NCBI RefSeq assembly: GCF_035918235.1
Contig: NZ_CP109485.1
Span: forward strand, 2,108,001 to 2,172,000
Source of the DNA: Streptomyces sp. NBC_01445
GTDB taxonomy: Bacteria; Actinomycetota; Actinomycetes; Streptomycetales; Streptomycetaceae
Length of the DNA stretch: 64,000 bases
Direction of reading: 5' to 3'
Of the stretch, positions 33,247-43,146 are shown in pieces (the first letter of the stretch is position 1; every line of letters begins with the position of its first letter). Below the pieces are notes generated by a model, which did not search any database, was not told where the DNA came from, and saw only the letters and a list, made by a program, of their open reading frames with translations. The translations under genes and the position numbers were made by a program.

Positions 33247-34713
33247 ATGAACTCGGACACCCCCAGCACCGATCTCGCCTATCTCAGTGCCACCGAGGCG
33301 CGACGACTCTTCGACGCCCGAGACCTGTCCCCCGTGGAGCTGATGCGCGCGGTCATCCACCGCGCGGAGCAGACCGAGCCGGTCATCAACGCCTTCACCG
33401 AGCAGCTCTTCGACGAGGCACTGGAAGGGGCCCGGCACGCCGAGGGCCGCTTCCTCGGCAAGGGCGGACTGACGCCGCGCCCGCTGGAAGGCATCCCGGT
33501 CGCCACCAAGGAGAAGCACGCCATCGCCGGGCGTTCCCTCACGGAGGGCTCGCTCGTCAATGTCGGTAACACCGCGACCGAGAACGCCCCGGTGATCGAC
33601 CGCATCCTGGACGCCGGCGGCATCATCCACGCCCGTACCGCCACTCCCGAGTTCTCCATCGCCACCTTCACCCACAGCCGCCTGTGGGGCGTCACGCGCA
33701 ACCCGTGGAACCCCGAGCTGACCCCCGGCGGCTCGTCCGGCGGCGCGGGCGCCTCCCTCGCTGCCGGCACCGCGCTGCTCGCCTCCGCCTCCGACATCGG
33801 CGGCTCCACCCGCATCCCCGCCGCCTTCACGGGCACCGTCGGCTACAAGGCTCCCTACGGCCGGATTCCCGGCGTCGCACCGCTGTCCGCCGACCACTAC
33901 CGCGGCGACGGCCCCATGGCTCGGACCGTGGACGACTGCGTCACCTTCACCAACGTCCTGACCGGCCCCGACCCGCGCGACCACGTGTCACTGCGCCCGA
34001 AGCTCGTTCTGCCGACCCAGTACGACGCGGTTGCGGGGATGCGCATCGCGCTGTGCGTCCGCCTGGGAGCGTACGACGTCCACCCGGAGGTCGAGGCCAA
34101 CACCCGGGCGGTCGCCCGGGCCCTCACCGACGCGGGCGCAGTCGTCGAGGAGATCGAACTCCCGTGGACCAAGGACGACATCCTCATCAGCCTCGGGGCA
34201 CACTTCTCCACCATCTTCGGCGCCCTCGTCTGCGAGATCGAAGCGAAGCACCGCGACCGGATGTCCGCGTACGCGGCAGCCTTCGCGGACACCATGGCCG
34301 TCGCCCGTGAGCGCGTCACCTACCTCGACGGCCTGCGCGTCGAGACCCGGCTGCAGCGCGAGCTGGGCGAGGCGATGGCCCCCTTCGACGCCCTGATCTG
34401 CCCGACCACCGCCGTCCCGGGCCTGCCCGCCGGAGACGACCTCCTGGGGCGCCTGGTGGTGGACGGCGAGGACCACGGTGAGCCCATGTGGGCACCGATG
34501 ACCGTCCCCTTCAACATAAACAACCGCTGCCCCGTCCTCAACGTCCCCAGCGGCCACTCCAGTTGGGGCCTTCCCACGGGCCTCCAGATCGTCGGCCACA
34601 CCTACGACGACCCGACCGTCTTCCGCATCGGCAAGGCCCTGGAACAGCTCCGCCCCTGGTCCTACACCCCGGACCACCGGCCGACCGCTCAGCCGGCAGC
34701 CTTCACACGCTGA
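33247..34713 (+). CDS. Amidase (amidase signature family)
   Basis: A 488-residue amidase with the Ser-cisSer-Lys triad. Lys88 is in IPVATKEKHA, the cis-Ser is 163/164 in TPGGSSGGAGASLAAG, and the nucleophile is Ser187 in SDIGGSTRIPAAF. KAPYGRIPG and the late LPTGLQIVGHTYDD are normal for the family. AAAGGAC lies just before ATG 33247. Together with the M20 hydrolase and permease it suggests breakdown of an acylated amine or amino amide. A hairpin terminator follows directly. Confidence 0.9.
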   Translation: MNSDTPSTDLAYLSATEARRLFDARDLSPVELMRAVIHRAEQTEPVINAFTEQLFDEALEGARHAEGRFLGKGGLTPRPLEGIPVATKEKHAIAGRSLTEGSLVNVGNTATENAPVIDRILDAGGIIHARTATPEFSIATFTHSRLWGVTRNPWNPELTPGGSSGGAGASLAAGTALLASASDIGGSTRIPAAFTGTVGYKAPYGRIPGVAPLSADHYRGDGPMARTVDDCVTFTNVLTGPDPRDHVSLRPKLVLPTQYDAVAGMRIALCVRLGAYDVHPEVEANTRAVARALTDAGAVVEEIELPWTKDDILISLGAHFSTIFGALVCEIEAKHRDRMSAYAAAFADTMAVARERVTYLDGLRVETRLQRELGEAMAPFDALICPTTAVPGLPAGDDLLGRLVVDGEDHGEPMWAPMTVPFNINNRCPVLNVPSGHSSWGLPTGLQIVGHTYDDPTVFRIGKALEQLRPWSYTPDHRPTAQPAAFTR

Positions 34714-34719
34714 GGAGCC

Positions 34720-34755
34720 GGTCCCGGAGAAGCTACGGTCGGCCACTCCGGGACC
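34720..34755 (+). terminator. Hairpin terminator after the amidase gene
   Basis: GGTCCCGGAG (34720-34729) pairs perfectly with CTCCGGGACC (34746-34755) across a 16-base loop, six bases after the amidase stop. It fits an intrinsic terminator for the permease-amidohydrolase-amidase operon. Confidence 0.7.
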
Positions 34756-34846
34756 TGGGCCTTCGCCGTCGATGTCCCCGCCCTGGGTGCCCCGTACAGA
34801 ACTGCCGTAGTGGCCGCTCAAAGCGGACAGCTTCTGACCTAGATGA

Positions 34847-34938
34847 GTAAAGCCGCGTCTCAAGGGATCTTGAGACGCGGCTGTCTACGAGGGGGGCCAG
34901 GGATCAGGAGCAGTGCCCCCGTCGCCCCCGCACCGCTC
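34847..34938. repeat. Dispersed repeat with perfect 14-bp hairpin, copy 2
   Basis: The second copy of the element at 18870-18962, in the same orientation 16 kb away. The stem AGCCGCGTCTCAAG / CTTGAGACGCGGCT is identical and the downstream 55 bp differ at two positions. Homology starts at GTAA and ends at CACCGCTC; flanks on both sides are unrelated to those of copy 1. The remaining sequence up to 35368 (about 430 bp) shows no gene or site I can support. Confidence 0.85.
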
Positions 34939-35368
34939 CTAGCACGGACTGGACGCCGTCATCGCATCCACCCTGCGAGGGTGCACGCCGGAGTAACACC
35001 CGGCATCGGGCCGAGCGGACCGCCCCGGGCAACGGCGAGCGCCACCGCCGGCCCGACCCCGAACGACAGCCCCCTGCACACGCACTCCCTCGCGGGAGGG
35101 AGTGCCGACCAAAGGGCGACGGGCCGCAGCACTACACAACAGGACGGGCGACAACGGGTGACGGAGGTCACCGACACGTTCCGGTAGATCTTGGAATGCG
35201 CGGGTCCCCCGCACTGCTGAGCCTTGTGGGCTTACCCCTGTCCAACATGCTCCAAGGTGGCGCCGGGCCAGGGCGCTCAGCGCGACAGACCACCTGGTCG
35301 GAGACCTTCCCGGTCCCATCCACACCCATCCGCTCATAGACCACTGTCTTCGAAAGGTCTCCTGCACC

Positions 35369-36586
35369 ATGCCGCTGGCCCTGCTGGCCCTTGCTGTTGT
35401 CGCATTCGGCATCGGCACGACCGAATTCGCCACGATGGGGCTGCTGCCCCAGATCGCTGACGGCATCGACGTATCCGTGCCGCATGCCGGCAACCTCGTC
35501 TCGGCCTACGCGCTCGGTGTCGTCGTCGGCGCCCCCGTGCTGACGGGCATCGGCGCACGCGTTCCCCACAAGCGGCTGCTGCTGCTCCTGTCCGGACTGT
35601 TCGTGATCGGCAACATCGCGTCCGCGCTCGCTCCCAGCTTCGGACTGCTCTTCGCCGCGCGGTTTCTGGCAGGTCTGCCGCACGGAGCGCTGTTCGGTGT
35701 GGGCGCCGTCGTCGCTTCCCGGCTGGTCGCCCCCGAACGGGCCGCACGTGCCGTGTCGAAGATGTTCCTCGGGCTCACCATTGCGAACATCGTCGGAGTG
35801 CCGGCGAGTACGGCCCTCGGGCAGCACCTGGGCTGGCGGTCCGCCTACTGGGCAGTCGCCGTCATCGGCATCGTCGCCCTCGCCTCCCTGGCCCTCTTCG
35901 TTCCCCACCAGCCACGTGGCCGGCAGTCCGGTATCCGGCACGAGCTGCGGGCGATGGGCAACAGGCAGGTCGCGATCGGCCTGGCCACGGCTGTCGTCGG
36001 GTTCGGCGGGTTCTTCGCCGTCTACAGCTACCTGGTGCCCATGCTCACGAACGTGACGGGCATCTCCGACTCCTCCACCACGCTGGTCCTCGCGCTCTAC
36101 GGCGTCGGCATGACGCTCGGCACGGTGCTCGCAGGCCCGCTCACGGACCGTGCCCTGAGGCCGACGCTGTACGCGGGGCTCGCTCTGCTGGCCGCGGCGC
36201 TGGTGACGTTCTATTTCACCGTCAACAGCACCGTGCCCGCGCTGGTGACGATCGCCTTCATCGGTGCCATGGGTTCTCTCATCACCACGCCCGTCCAGAT
36301 GCTGCTCATGGCCAAGGCGCAGAACGCTCCGACGATGGCGGCCGCCTCCAACCACTCCGCATTCAACCTCGCCAACGCGGGCGGTGCCTGGCTCGGCGGC
36401 CTGGCCATCTCGGCGGGCTGGGGCTGGGCCTCGCCCAACTTGGTCGGGGCGGCTCTCGCCCTGGCCGGCCTGGGCCTCGCCTTCACGGGAGGCCTGATGG
36501 ACCGGGGTACCCGACGCTCGGAGGTGGTCACCTCGTCCCGCGCGGAACACTCGACGGAAGCCGACGAGGTCACCGCGGCCCCGTGA
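35369..36586 (+). CDS. MFS exporter, DHA1 family (AraJ/Cmx-like)
   Basis: A 405-residue permease with FGIGTTEFATMGLLPQIADG at the N-terminus and RFLAGLPHGALFGVGAVVASRLV in the fourth/fifth spans. These are typical of the DHA1 drug and sugar efflux group that includes AraJ, NepI and the chloramphenicol exporter Cmx. It has about twelve spans and a short charged tail. It stands alone between a repeat and a transposase relic, with a weak ribosome site (AAAGG). The exported compound is unknown; resistance is possible but unproven. Confidence 0.82.
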   Translation: MPLALLALAVVAFGIGTTEFATMGLLPQIADGIDVSVPHAGNLVSAYALGVVVGAPVLTGIGARVPHKRLLLLLSGLFVIGNIASALAPSFGLLFAARFLAGLPHGALFGVGAVVASRLVAPERAARAVSKMFLGLTIANIVGVPASTALGQHLGWRSAYWAVAVIGIVALASLALFVPHQPRGRQSGIRHELRAMGNRQVAIGLATAVVGFGGFFAVYSYLVPMLTNVTGISDSSTTLVLALYGVGMTLGTVLAGPLTDRALRPTLYAGLALLAAALVTFYFTVNSTVPALVTIAFIGAMGSLITTPVQMLLMAKAQNAPTMAAASNHSAFNLANAGGAWLGGLAISAGWGWASPNLVGAALALAGLGLAFTGGLMDRGTRRSEVVTSSRAEHSTEADEVTAAP

Positions 36587-36664
36587 AGGCATGCAGGCCG
36601 GCTGCCGTCGCCTTGGCGGCCGGCCCGAGCTGCGGAGCGGTGACGATTCATATGCTCAGCGCGG

Positions 36665-36772
36665 GAGGAGTGCACCGATCGGATCCTGCTGTTCGGCCGC
36701 GGCCACGCGGAGAAGATCCTCCACGACTACGCCGACCACTTCAACAGCCACCGACCCCACCGAGCCAGCTGA
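36665..36772 (+). pseudogene. Transposase C-terminal fragment
   Basis: About 35 codons read CTDRILLFGRGHAEKILHDY and FNSHRPHRAS before a stop, matching the integrase-type transposase C-terminus (compare LIFGQRHLRTVLDEYAQRY in the relic near 49000). Nothing upstream belongs to the same gene. Confidence 0.65.
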
Positions 36773-36860
36773 GTATCAGACGAAATACCAGGTCGTAGCC
36801 GGTGAAGCCAATGTGAAGCGCTACGGGCTGACGGTCACCGCGGGCGCGGGCCGGGGATGT

Positions 36861-38909
36861 TCAGGCCGAGACCGGTAGCCGCGTCCCGTCCCGCAGGAAC
36901 AGCGGTATCCGCTCCAGCGGCGCGTCCACCGTCACCCGGGCCCCGCCCTCGAAGTCGGCGCCGGTCCATGCGCACGTCCAGCGTGCGCCCGCCGGTAGGT
37001 ACACCTCGCGCGTCGTTGCGCCCGCGGTGGTGACCGGGGCGACCAGCAGGTCGGGCCCGAGCAGGTACGAGTCGGCGACCGTCCAGCAGGCGTCGTCGTC
37101 GGGGAATTCCAGGAACAGAGCTCGCATCGGCGGCAGGCCCTCGCGCGACGCGGTGCGCATCTGCTCGTCGATGTAGGGGCGGATGCGTTCGCGTAGGGCG
37201 AGGTAGTTACCGAGGATGCGGTAGGCCTGATCGCCGTACGACCAGACCTCGTTGGGGCCGCCGGTCATCTCGCCCCCCAGCGGCAGCCAGGGCAGGCGGA
37301 AGCCGTGGAGGCGGAAGATCGGGCAGAGCGCCCCGAACTGGAACCAGCGGATCAGCACTTCGCGGAAGGCCAGGTCGTCGGGGTCGCCGCCATGGAAGCC
37401 GCCGATGTCGGTGGTCCACCAGGGGATGCCGGAGATGCCGATGTTGAGGCCGGCGGCGATTTGGTGCCGCAGCGCGGTGAAGTCGGTGCCGATGTCGCCG
37501 GACCAGACGGCAGTGCCGTAGCGCTGGCTGCCCGCCCACGCGGAGCGGGAGAATGACATGCCGTCGGTGTTGCCGGAGGCCGCCATGCCCTCGTGGAAGA
37601 TGCGAGCGTTCTCTCGCGGGTACAGGTTGGCGACCTCGGCGCCGTGGCCCGCATGCAGGCGCAGGTTGGCCGGGTGGCCGGGCTTCATCTCGGGTTCGCA
37701 GGCATCCAGCCACCACAGGTTGATGCCGAGGGACTGGTAGTTCTCGCGGACCTTGTCCCAGACGAAGGCGCGGGTGTCGGGGTTGGTCGGGTCGTAGAAG
37801 GACACCATCACGCGGTGGTCGGAGCCCTTGTCGACCCAGGTGGCGTGGGCCGCGGTGCCGTACTCGTTGGCGGCGAGCATGCCGCCGCGCTCGAGGGCGT
37901 CGTAGTGCTCGGAGGAGCGGTTGACGGAGGGCCAGACGGAGACCATCAGCTTGACGCCCATCTCGTCCAGCTCCTCGACCATGGCGGCCGGGTCGGGCCA
38001 CTCGGCCGGGTCGAAGCGCCAGTCGCCGAGCCGGGTCCAGTGGAAGAAGTCCGCGACGATCACGGAGAGCGGCAGGCCGCGCCGCCGGTGTTCGCGGGCG
38101 ACGTTGAGGAGTTCCTCCTGGGTGCGGTAGCGCAGCTTGCACTGCCAGAACCCGCTGGCCCAGGAGGGGAGTTCGGGGGCGTGTCCGGTGGCGTCGGCGT
38201 AGGAGCGCAGGATGTCGGCGGGGCGGTCGCCCGCGGTGATCCAGTAGTCGATCTGGCGGGCGCTGTCGGCGACCCAGCGGGTGCCGGTGACGGCCAGTTC
38301 GACGCGGCCGACGGCGGGGCTGTTCCACAGCAGGCCGTAGCCGCGGTTGGATAGCGCGAACGGGATGGTGACCTCGGTGTTGCGCTGGACGAGGTCGGTC
38401 ACCGTGCCCTTCTGGTCAAGGAGGCCGTGCTGGCGCTGGCCGAGGCCGTAGAGGCGTTCGCCTTCGTACGCCTGGAAATTCTGCTCCAGACGCTGGTAGC
38501 CATGACCCACTGGGGTGTGCACCCGGCTGCCGGGCCACCAGAAGTGGGCCGGGCGTTCGGCGAGGAGTTCGGTGCCGTCGGCGGTGCGCACGAAGCGGAT
38601 CAGGCCGTCGAGGGTGAGTTCGGCGGTGATGTTGCCCTGGGTGATGCGGGCCGGGGGCACGGGGTCGGTGGGCGAGCCGAGGCCGTTCTTGAAGACCCGG
38701 AGGCCGGTGAGGTCCGGGACCGTGATCGTGGCGGCCGGCCCGGTGGTGTCGTCGCGGTCGAGGAGGGCGCCGGGGATGTCGTCGCGCAGCCGGCCGAGGG
38801 CCGCGCGGACGCGTAGAGAGTCGGCTCCCCAGGGTTCGATGCGCAGCACTTCGTGCTCGCCGCGCCATTCGAGGCCGCCGTCGTGTTCCCGGAAGGTGGT
38901 CACGTTCAT
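36861..38909 (-). CDS. Glycoside hydrolase family 31 (alpha-xylosidase/alpha-glucosidase type)
   Basis: A 682-residue GH31 enzyme. The substrate loop PLSVIVADFFHWTRLGDWRF precedes the barrel. The nucleophile Asp is in LWWLDACEPE (about residue 403), and the acid/base Asp is in TAVWSGDIGTDF (about 471). GISGIPWWTTDIGGF and the late ARWTCAWTGADF are normal. The WWLDxxEPE form is typical of the alpha-xylosidase branch rather than lysosomal alpha-glucosidases. No signal peptide is visible, so it acts inside on oligosaccharides brought in by the ABC permeases encoded just upstream. It is the last gene of the LacI-controlled operon. Confidence 0.9.
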   Translation of the reverse strand: MNVTTFREHDGGLEWRGEHEVLRIEPWGADSLRVRAALGRLRDDIPGALLDRDDTTGPAATITVPDLTGLRVFKNGLGSPTDPVPPARITQGNITAELTLDGLIRFVRTADGTELLAERPAHFWWPGSRVHTPVGHGYQRLEQNFQAYEGERLYGLGQRQHGLLDQKGTVTDLVQRNTEVTIPFALSNRGYGLLWNSPAVGRVELAVTGTRWVADSARQIDYWITAGDRPADILRSYADATGHAPELPSWASGFWQCKLRYRTQEELLNVAREHRRRGLPLSVIVADFFHWTRLGDWRFDPAEWPDPAAMVEELDEMGVKLMVSVWPSVNRSSEHYDALERGGMLAANEYGTAAHATWVDKGSDHRVMVSFYDPTNPDTRAFVWDKVRENYQSLGINLWWLDACEPEMKPGHPANLRLHAGHGAEVANLYPRENARIFHEGMAASGNTDGMSFSRSAWAGSQRYGTAVWSGDIGTDFTALRHQIAAGLNIGISGIPWWTTDIGGFHGGDPDDLAFREVLIRWFQFGALCPIFRLHGFRLPWLPLGGEMTGGPNEVWSYGDQAYRILGNYLALRERIRPYIDEQMRTASREGLPPMRALFLEFPDDDACWTVADSYLLGPDLLVAPVTTAGATTREVYLPAGARWTCAWTGADFEGGARVTVDAPLERIPLFLRDGTRLPVSA

Positions 38910-38951
38910 TGCTCCAGTACGGGATGGAAAGGGGGAGACGGGTGGTAAGGC

Positions 38952-39797
38952 TCAGTCCTTGACCGAGCCGCCCGTGATGCCGACGGCGATATAGCGCTGG
39001 GCGACGATCAGGAGGATCGCGGCGGGTACCGACGCGAGGACGGCGGAGGCCATCAGGGCGTTCCAGTCGGTGGCGTTGGCGCCGATGAAGCGGTAGATGC
39101 CGACGGTGACGGGCGTGACGGCGTCGCGGGAGGTGAGGCTGATGGCGAAGAGGAAGTCGGCCCAGGAGAACAGGAACGCGAACAGGCCCGCGGTGATGAG
39201 CCCGTTGCGGGACAGCGGGACGACGATGCGCAGGAAGGTGCGCCATGTTCCGGCGCCGTCGAGCGCGGCCGCCTCGATGATCTCGGGCGGGATGTCGCAC
39301 AGTTGGGAGCGGAGCAGTACCGCGGCGAACGGCACGGCGAGGGTGGACTGGGCGAACATGAGGCCGATGGTGTTGTTCAGTAGCCCGAGGTGGCTGTAGA
39401 GGGTGAACAGCGAGTTGGCCTTCACGATGCCAGGCAGCATCTGCACGATCAGGAGCACGAACATCAGCGTGGCGGCGTACCGCAGGCGGAACCTGGCGAG
39501 CGCCCAGGCCAGGGGCGTCGCCAGGAGCAGCGTCAGCACGACGACGCCGCAGGCGACGAACAGGCTGATCAGCAGGTGCCGGCCCTGGGTGTCGAAGGCG
39601 GCGCGGTAGCCGTCGAGGGTGGGGTCGGTCGGGATCCACTTCGGCGGGATGGACAGCAGGGCCTGCGCGGGCTGGACCGAGGCGTTGAGCATCCAGTACA
39701 GCGGGAAGAGGAAGACCGCGACGATGACCAGCGCGAGCACGGTGGTGGCCCATCTGCGCACGGCGGGGGCGCCCGAGGAAGGGGCGGGAGCGGACAT
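38952..39797 (-). CDS. Carbohydrate ABC transporter permease (MalG type)
   Basis: A 281-residue inner-membrane permease with six spans. The EAA loop is EIIEAAALDGAGTWRTFLRIVVPL, the contact site for the ATPase. It ends 42 bp before the GH31 start and follows its partner permease by 9 bp. No ATPase gene is in the cassette; as in other Streptomyces sugar importers, a shared MsiK-type ATPase encoded elsewhere probably energises it. Confidence 0.9.
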   Translation of the reverse strand: MSAPAPSSGAPAVRRWATTVLALVIVAVFLFPLYWMLNASVQPAQALLSIPPKWIPTDPTLDGYRAAFDTQGRHLLISLFVACGVVVLTLLLATPLAWALARFRLRYAATLMFVLLIVQMLPGIVKANSLFTLYSHLGLLNNTIGLMFAQSTLAVPFAAVLLRSQLCDIPPEIIEAAALDGAGTWRTFLRIVVPLSRNGLITAGLFAFLFSWADFLFAISLTSRDAVTPVTVGIYRFIGANATDWNALMASAVLASVPAAILLIVAQRYIAVGITGGSVKD

Positions 39798-39806
39798 GGT
39801 GGTCGT

Positions 39807-40763
39807 CTACCTCTCGTTCTCGGACTGCTCGGCGCGCACGGCCCGCAGGTACACGAGGGCGCAGAGGGTGGCGATGACGATGAGGACGTTGCCGACGGCG
39901 GCGCCCTGACCGAAGTGCAGCTCGGTGAACGACAGTTGGTACGACCATGTCGACAGCAGTTGCGTGGCGCCCGCGGGCCCACCCTGGGTGAGCACCATGA
40001 CGACGTCGAACGCCTTGATGGTGTAGATGAGGCCCAGCATCAGCACCACCGAGGTGGTGGGGCGCAGCAGCGGCCAGGTGACGTGCCGGAACTTGTGCCA
40101 GGCACCGGCGCCGTCGAGGGACGCGGCCTCGTACAGCTGGGGCGGGATGGACTGCAGTCCGCCGTACAGGATCACCATGTTGAAGGGGATGCCGATCCAG
40201 ACGTTGGCGAGGACGACGGCCGTCATCGCGTAGTCGGGGCTGACCAGCCAGGGCACCGGGTCGGAGATCAGGTGCAGATTCATCAGGACCTGGTTGACGA
40301 CGCCGTAGTCCTGGTCGAGCAGCCAGCGGAAGACGGTGCCGGAGACCAGCAGCGGCAGCAGCCACGGCAGCAGGAGCAGGGCGCGCAGGACACCGCTCAG
40401 CGGGAAGTGCCTGCGGAAGAACACCGCCAGGCCCAGGCCGATGGCGAACTGGAAGACGAGCGAGGCGACGGTGAAGACGACCGTGTTCCACAGCGTGCCG
40501 GAGAACAGGTCGTCGCCGAGGACGTGCGCATAGTTCGCTACGCCGTTGAAGGGCGCCCCGCCCCGGTAGAAGGACGTGACCGTGTAGTCCTGGAAGGACA
40601 TGACGACGTTGGCGGCGATCGGGTAGCCGAAGAAGACGGCCAGGTAGAGCACGGCGGGGACCCAGAAGCTGAGCCGGACGAGCCGTGCGCGGCGGGCCGC
40701 CGGGCGCTGCGCGGGTGGCCGGGACGCGGCCGCGGTGGCGGGCCGGTCGAGGAGTGTGGTCAT
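39807..40763 (-). CDS. Carbohydrate ABC transporter permease (MalF type)
   Basis: A 318-residue permease. The cytoplasmic N-terminus is followed by FWVPAVLYLAVFFGYPIAANVV and the fixed motif SFQDYTV. The EAA loop is QLYEAASLDGAGAWHKFRHVTWPLL. The ATG at 40763 gives the normal N-terminus; the long upstream extension of the frame overlaps the binding-protein gene and is rejected. It forms the transmembrane pair with the MalG-type protein. Confidence 0.9.
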   Translation of the reverse strand: MTTLLDRPATAAASRPPAQRPAARRARLVRLSFWVPAVLYLAVFFGYPIAANVVMSFQDYTVTSFYRGGAPFNGVANYAHVLGDDLFSGTLWNTVVFTVASLVFQFAIGLGLAVFFRRHFPLSGVLRALLLLPWLLPLLVSGTVFRWLLDQDYGVVNQVLMNLHLISDPVPWLVSPDYAMTAVVLANVWIGIPFNMVILYGGLQSIPPQLYEAASLDGAGAWHKFRHVTWPLLRPTTSVVLMLGLIYTIKAFDVVMVLTQGGPAGATQLLSTWSYQLSFTELHFGQGAAVGNVLIVIATLCALVYLRAVRAEQSENER

Positions 40764-40776
40764 GGTCGGCGCCCCA

Positions 40777-42000
40777 TCAGTTGTCGTCAGAGGTGGCGGC
40801 GGCCCGCTGCGCGGCAGCAAGGGCGTCGGCGGGGGTGCGGCGGCCGGTCGCCGCCTCCTGCAGGGCCGTGTACAGGGCCTGCGAGACCGTGGGGTAGCCG
40901 GTGCCGAGCTCGGCGGTGCGTGAGCGGGCGCCGGGCACACTCGCGAGGAACGGAGCGAGGTCGGGCTGCCGCTTCACCAGTTTCGCGGCGACCGCCGGGT
41001 CGGCGGGCACGTCGGCACGCAGGCTCGCCCAGCGCAGCATGTTGTCGCGGCCGAGCACGCAGTCGAGCAGCTCAACGGCCTTGTCCTGCTTGTCGCCCTT
41101 GGGGACGGCCCAGGTCTCGCCGCCGAGCGGGGTGACGGGAGCCGTGCCGCTCACCTTCCCCGGCAGCGGTACGACGCCGTAGTCCAGGCCCTTGACGGCG
41201 TCGAGGGCGGCAAGCTGCCAGGAGCCGTTGACCATCATCGCGGCGTGGTGGCCGATGAACTGCTCGGCGACGTCGGACTGCTGCCAGCTGAGCGCCGACT
41301 TGGACACCGACCCGTCGGCGAACAGGGACGTCCAGTAGGACAGCGCCGACACGGACCGCGGCGAGTCCAGGTCGTCGAGGTCGGCGCCCGCGCCCCACAG
41401 GAACGGCTCGTACTGCCAGGACCCTTCCTCGGTTCCGACGGCGGAGAGCGCGAGTCCGTAGCGGTGACCCTGCGTCAGTTTCCGTGCGGCTGCCCGAAGT
41501 TGCTTCCAGTCGGTGGGCGGCTCGAGTCCGGCCTTACGGAAGGCGTCCTTGTCGTAGAAGAGGGCGAGCCCGTTGACGCCGGGCGCGACGCCGTACAACG
41601 TCCCCTTGTAGGTGCCCGCCGCGAGAACGCTGTCGTAGAAGCCGTCGGTGTCGAGCCGCCCGTCGAGCGGCAACAGGGCGCCGGTGGAGGCGAGTTTGGG
41701 CAGGTCGGGATTGTCACTGAGGATCAGGTCGGGCAGGGTCCTGGCGGCTCCGTCGCGGAGGAGCTTCGGTACGAGCTGGGCGCGCGGCATGACCTCGCGC
41801 ACGACGTCGACGCCGGTGTCGGCGCCACACGTGTCCAGGATGCTGGTGAGGGCGGTGTTGCCGGGTTCGGCGGTGTAGTAGTCGGCGACGGTGAGGGTGT
41901 TCGCCGGGGTGTCGGCGGTGATCAGTCCGCAGCCGCCGAGCACCGCGCTCAGAGCGAGGGCGGCGCAGGCGGCGACGGCTGCGCGGGGGCGGGGATGCAT
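40777..42000 (-). CDS. Sugar ABC transporter substrate-binding lipoprotein
   Basis: A 407-residue extracytoplasmic binding protein. The signal peptide (MHPRPRAAVAACAALALSAV) ends in the lipobox LGGC with the lipidated Cys at position 24. The mature part has GLALFYDKDAFRKAGLEPPT, the standard hinge segment of cluster B sugar-binding proteins, and AMMVNGSWQLAALD. GAAGGA precedes ATG 42000. It is the first transport gene after the LacI regulator and 14 bp from the MalF permease. Confidence 0.9.
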   Translation of the reverse strand: MHPRPRAAVAACAALALSAVLGGCGLITADTPANTLTVADYYTAEPGNTALTSILDTCGADTGVDVVREVMPRAQLVPKLLRDGAARTLPDLILSDNPDLPKLASTGALLPLDGRLDTDGFYDSVLAAGTYKGTLYGVAPGVNGLALFYDKDAFRKAGLEPPTDWKQLRAAARKLTQGHRYGLALSAVGTEEGSWQYEPFLWGAGADLDDLDSPRSVSALSYWTSLFADGSVSKSALSWQQSDVAEQFIGHHAAMMVNGSWQLAALDAVKGLDYGVVPLPGKVSGTAPVTPLGGETWAVPKGDKQDKAVELLDCVLGRDNMLRWASLRADVPADPAVAAKLVKRQPDLAPFLASVPGARSRTAELGTGYPTVSQALYTALQEAATGRRTPADALAAAQRAAATSDDN

Positions 42001-42095
42001 GGGGTCCTTCGGGGAGACGGGGTGGGGGCGGCTCTTGCGTGCGGGCAGGGGGTACTGCCGATGGGACGGGGGTGGGCAGGGGGCTGCGGGGAAGT

Positions 42096-43085
42096 TCAGG
42101 CGGGGCCCGGTGGCGCGGTGGTCGACGCCCGGACGGACAACCGGGGCTCCAGCAGAACCGGTCGGCGGCCCGGCGCCGTGGCACCGTCGAGCCGGGCGAC
42201 GAGCAGGTCCACGGCGCGTTCGGTGAGCGCGGCGGCGGGCACGGCGACCGAGGTCAGTGCGGGGGTGCCCGCGGTGGCGACGACGTCCGAACCGAGCGCG
42301 ACCACGGACAGATCCTCGGGTACGGCGCGGCCCATGCCGCGCAGCAGCGGGGCGAGATGGGGCGTCGCGGCCTCGTTCTGGACGATGAGGGCGGTGGTAC
42401 ACGGCCGTTCGGCCAGGACCCGGGCGAGGGTGCCCGCCACGCTGTCCCAGTCCCCCGCGACGGTCCTGTGGGTGAGCCGCACTCCGCGCGCGGCAGCCCG
42501 TTCCGCGGCGCCCGCCACGGTGCGCACCGCGAAACCGGCGTGTCTGGCGTACGCCGCCTCGGGCGCGCCGAGCAGCACCACTTCGCGGTGCCCGAGGTCG
42601 GCGAGGTGATCGACGCACAGCGCTCCGGCGGCCCGGAAGTCGAGGTCGACACAGGCCAGGCCCGCGGGTTCGCGGGGCAGCCCGATCAGGACGGTCGGCA
42701 CGGGCAGTGCGCGGATCACGTCGAGGCGGGGGTCGACGATGCCGATGTCCATGAGGATCAGCCCGTCGAGGAGGGCCGCGTCCAGGACGCCGTGCTCCTC
42801 GTGGTCGGTCAGGAGCAGCACGTTGCAGGCGTGCCGGCGGGCGGCCACGCTCGCCGTGAGCATGAACTCGGCGAGCAGCGGCCGGTGCGCCCCGTCGTCA
42901 ACGCGCACCGCGAGCCCGATGGTGCGCGAGCGCGCGGAGGACGGCGGCCGGTAGCCGAGCCGGTTCATCGCGTCGAGGACCTTGCGGCGGGTGGGCGCCG
43001 AGATGGGGCGCTTGCCGCTGATCACGTACGAGACCGTGCTGACGGCGACGCCCGCCTGCCGGGCCACATCCGTGATCGCAACCAT
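42096..43085 (-). CDS. LacI-family transcriptional regulator
   Basis: A 329-residue repressor. The DNA-binding head is MVAITDVARQAGVAVSTVSY followed by VISGKRPISAPTRRKV, with the hinge LGYRPPSSARS. The periplasmic-binding-like core has LLTDHEEHGVLDAALLDGLI and VLLGAPEAAY. It lies at the head of the operon, 95 bp before the binding-protein gene, so it probably represses the cassette in response to an oligosaccharide. The ATG at 43085 is fixed by the family start. Confidence 0.9.
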   Translation of the reverse strand: MVAITDVARQAGVAVSTVSYVISGKRPISAPTRRKVLDAMNRLGYRPPSSARSRTIGLAVRVDDGAHRPLLAEFMLTASVAARRHACNVLLLTDHEEHGVLDAALLDGLILMDIGIVDPRLDVIRALPVPTVLIGLPREPAGLACVDLDFRAAGALCVDHLADLGHREVVLLGAPEAAYARHAGFAVRTVAGAAERAAARGVRLTHRTVAGDWDSVAGTLARVLAERPCTTALIVQNEAATPHLAPLLRGMGRAVPEDLSVVALGSDVVATAGTPALTSVAVPAAALTERAVDLLVARLDGATAPGRRPVLLEPRLSVRASTTAPPGPA

Positions 43086-43146
43086 GAGGTACTGCCTGAC
43101 TCTTCGCCGGGGTCCGCCGCTGTCGTGTGGCCGCTCGGGTCGGCTC

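Noticed and set aside
34939..35368. Short open frames between the second repeat copy and the MFS exporter
   Set aside because: No ribosome site, odd composition and no motif; treated as non-coding.
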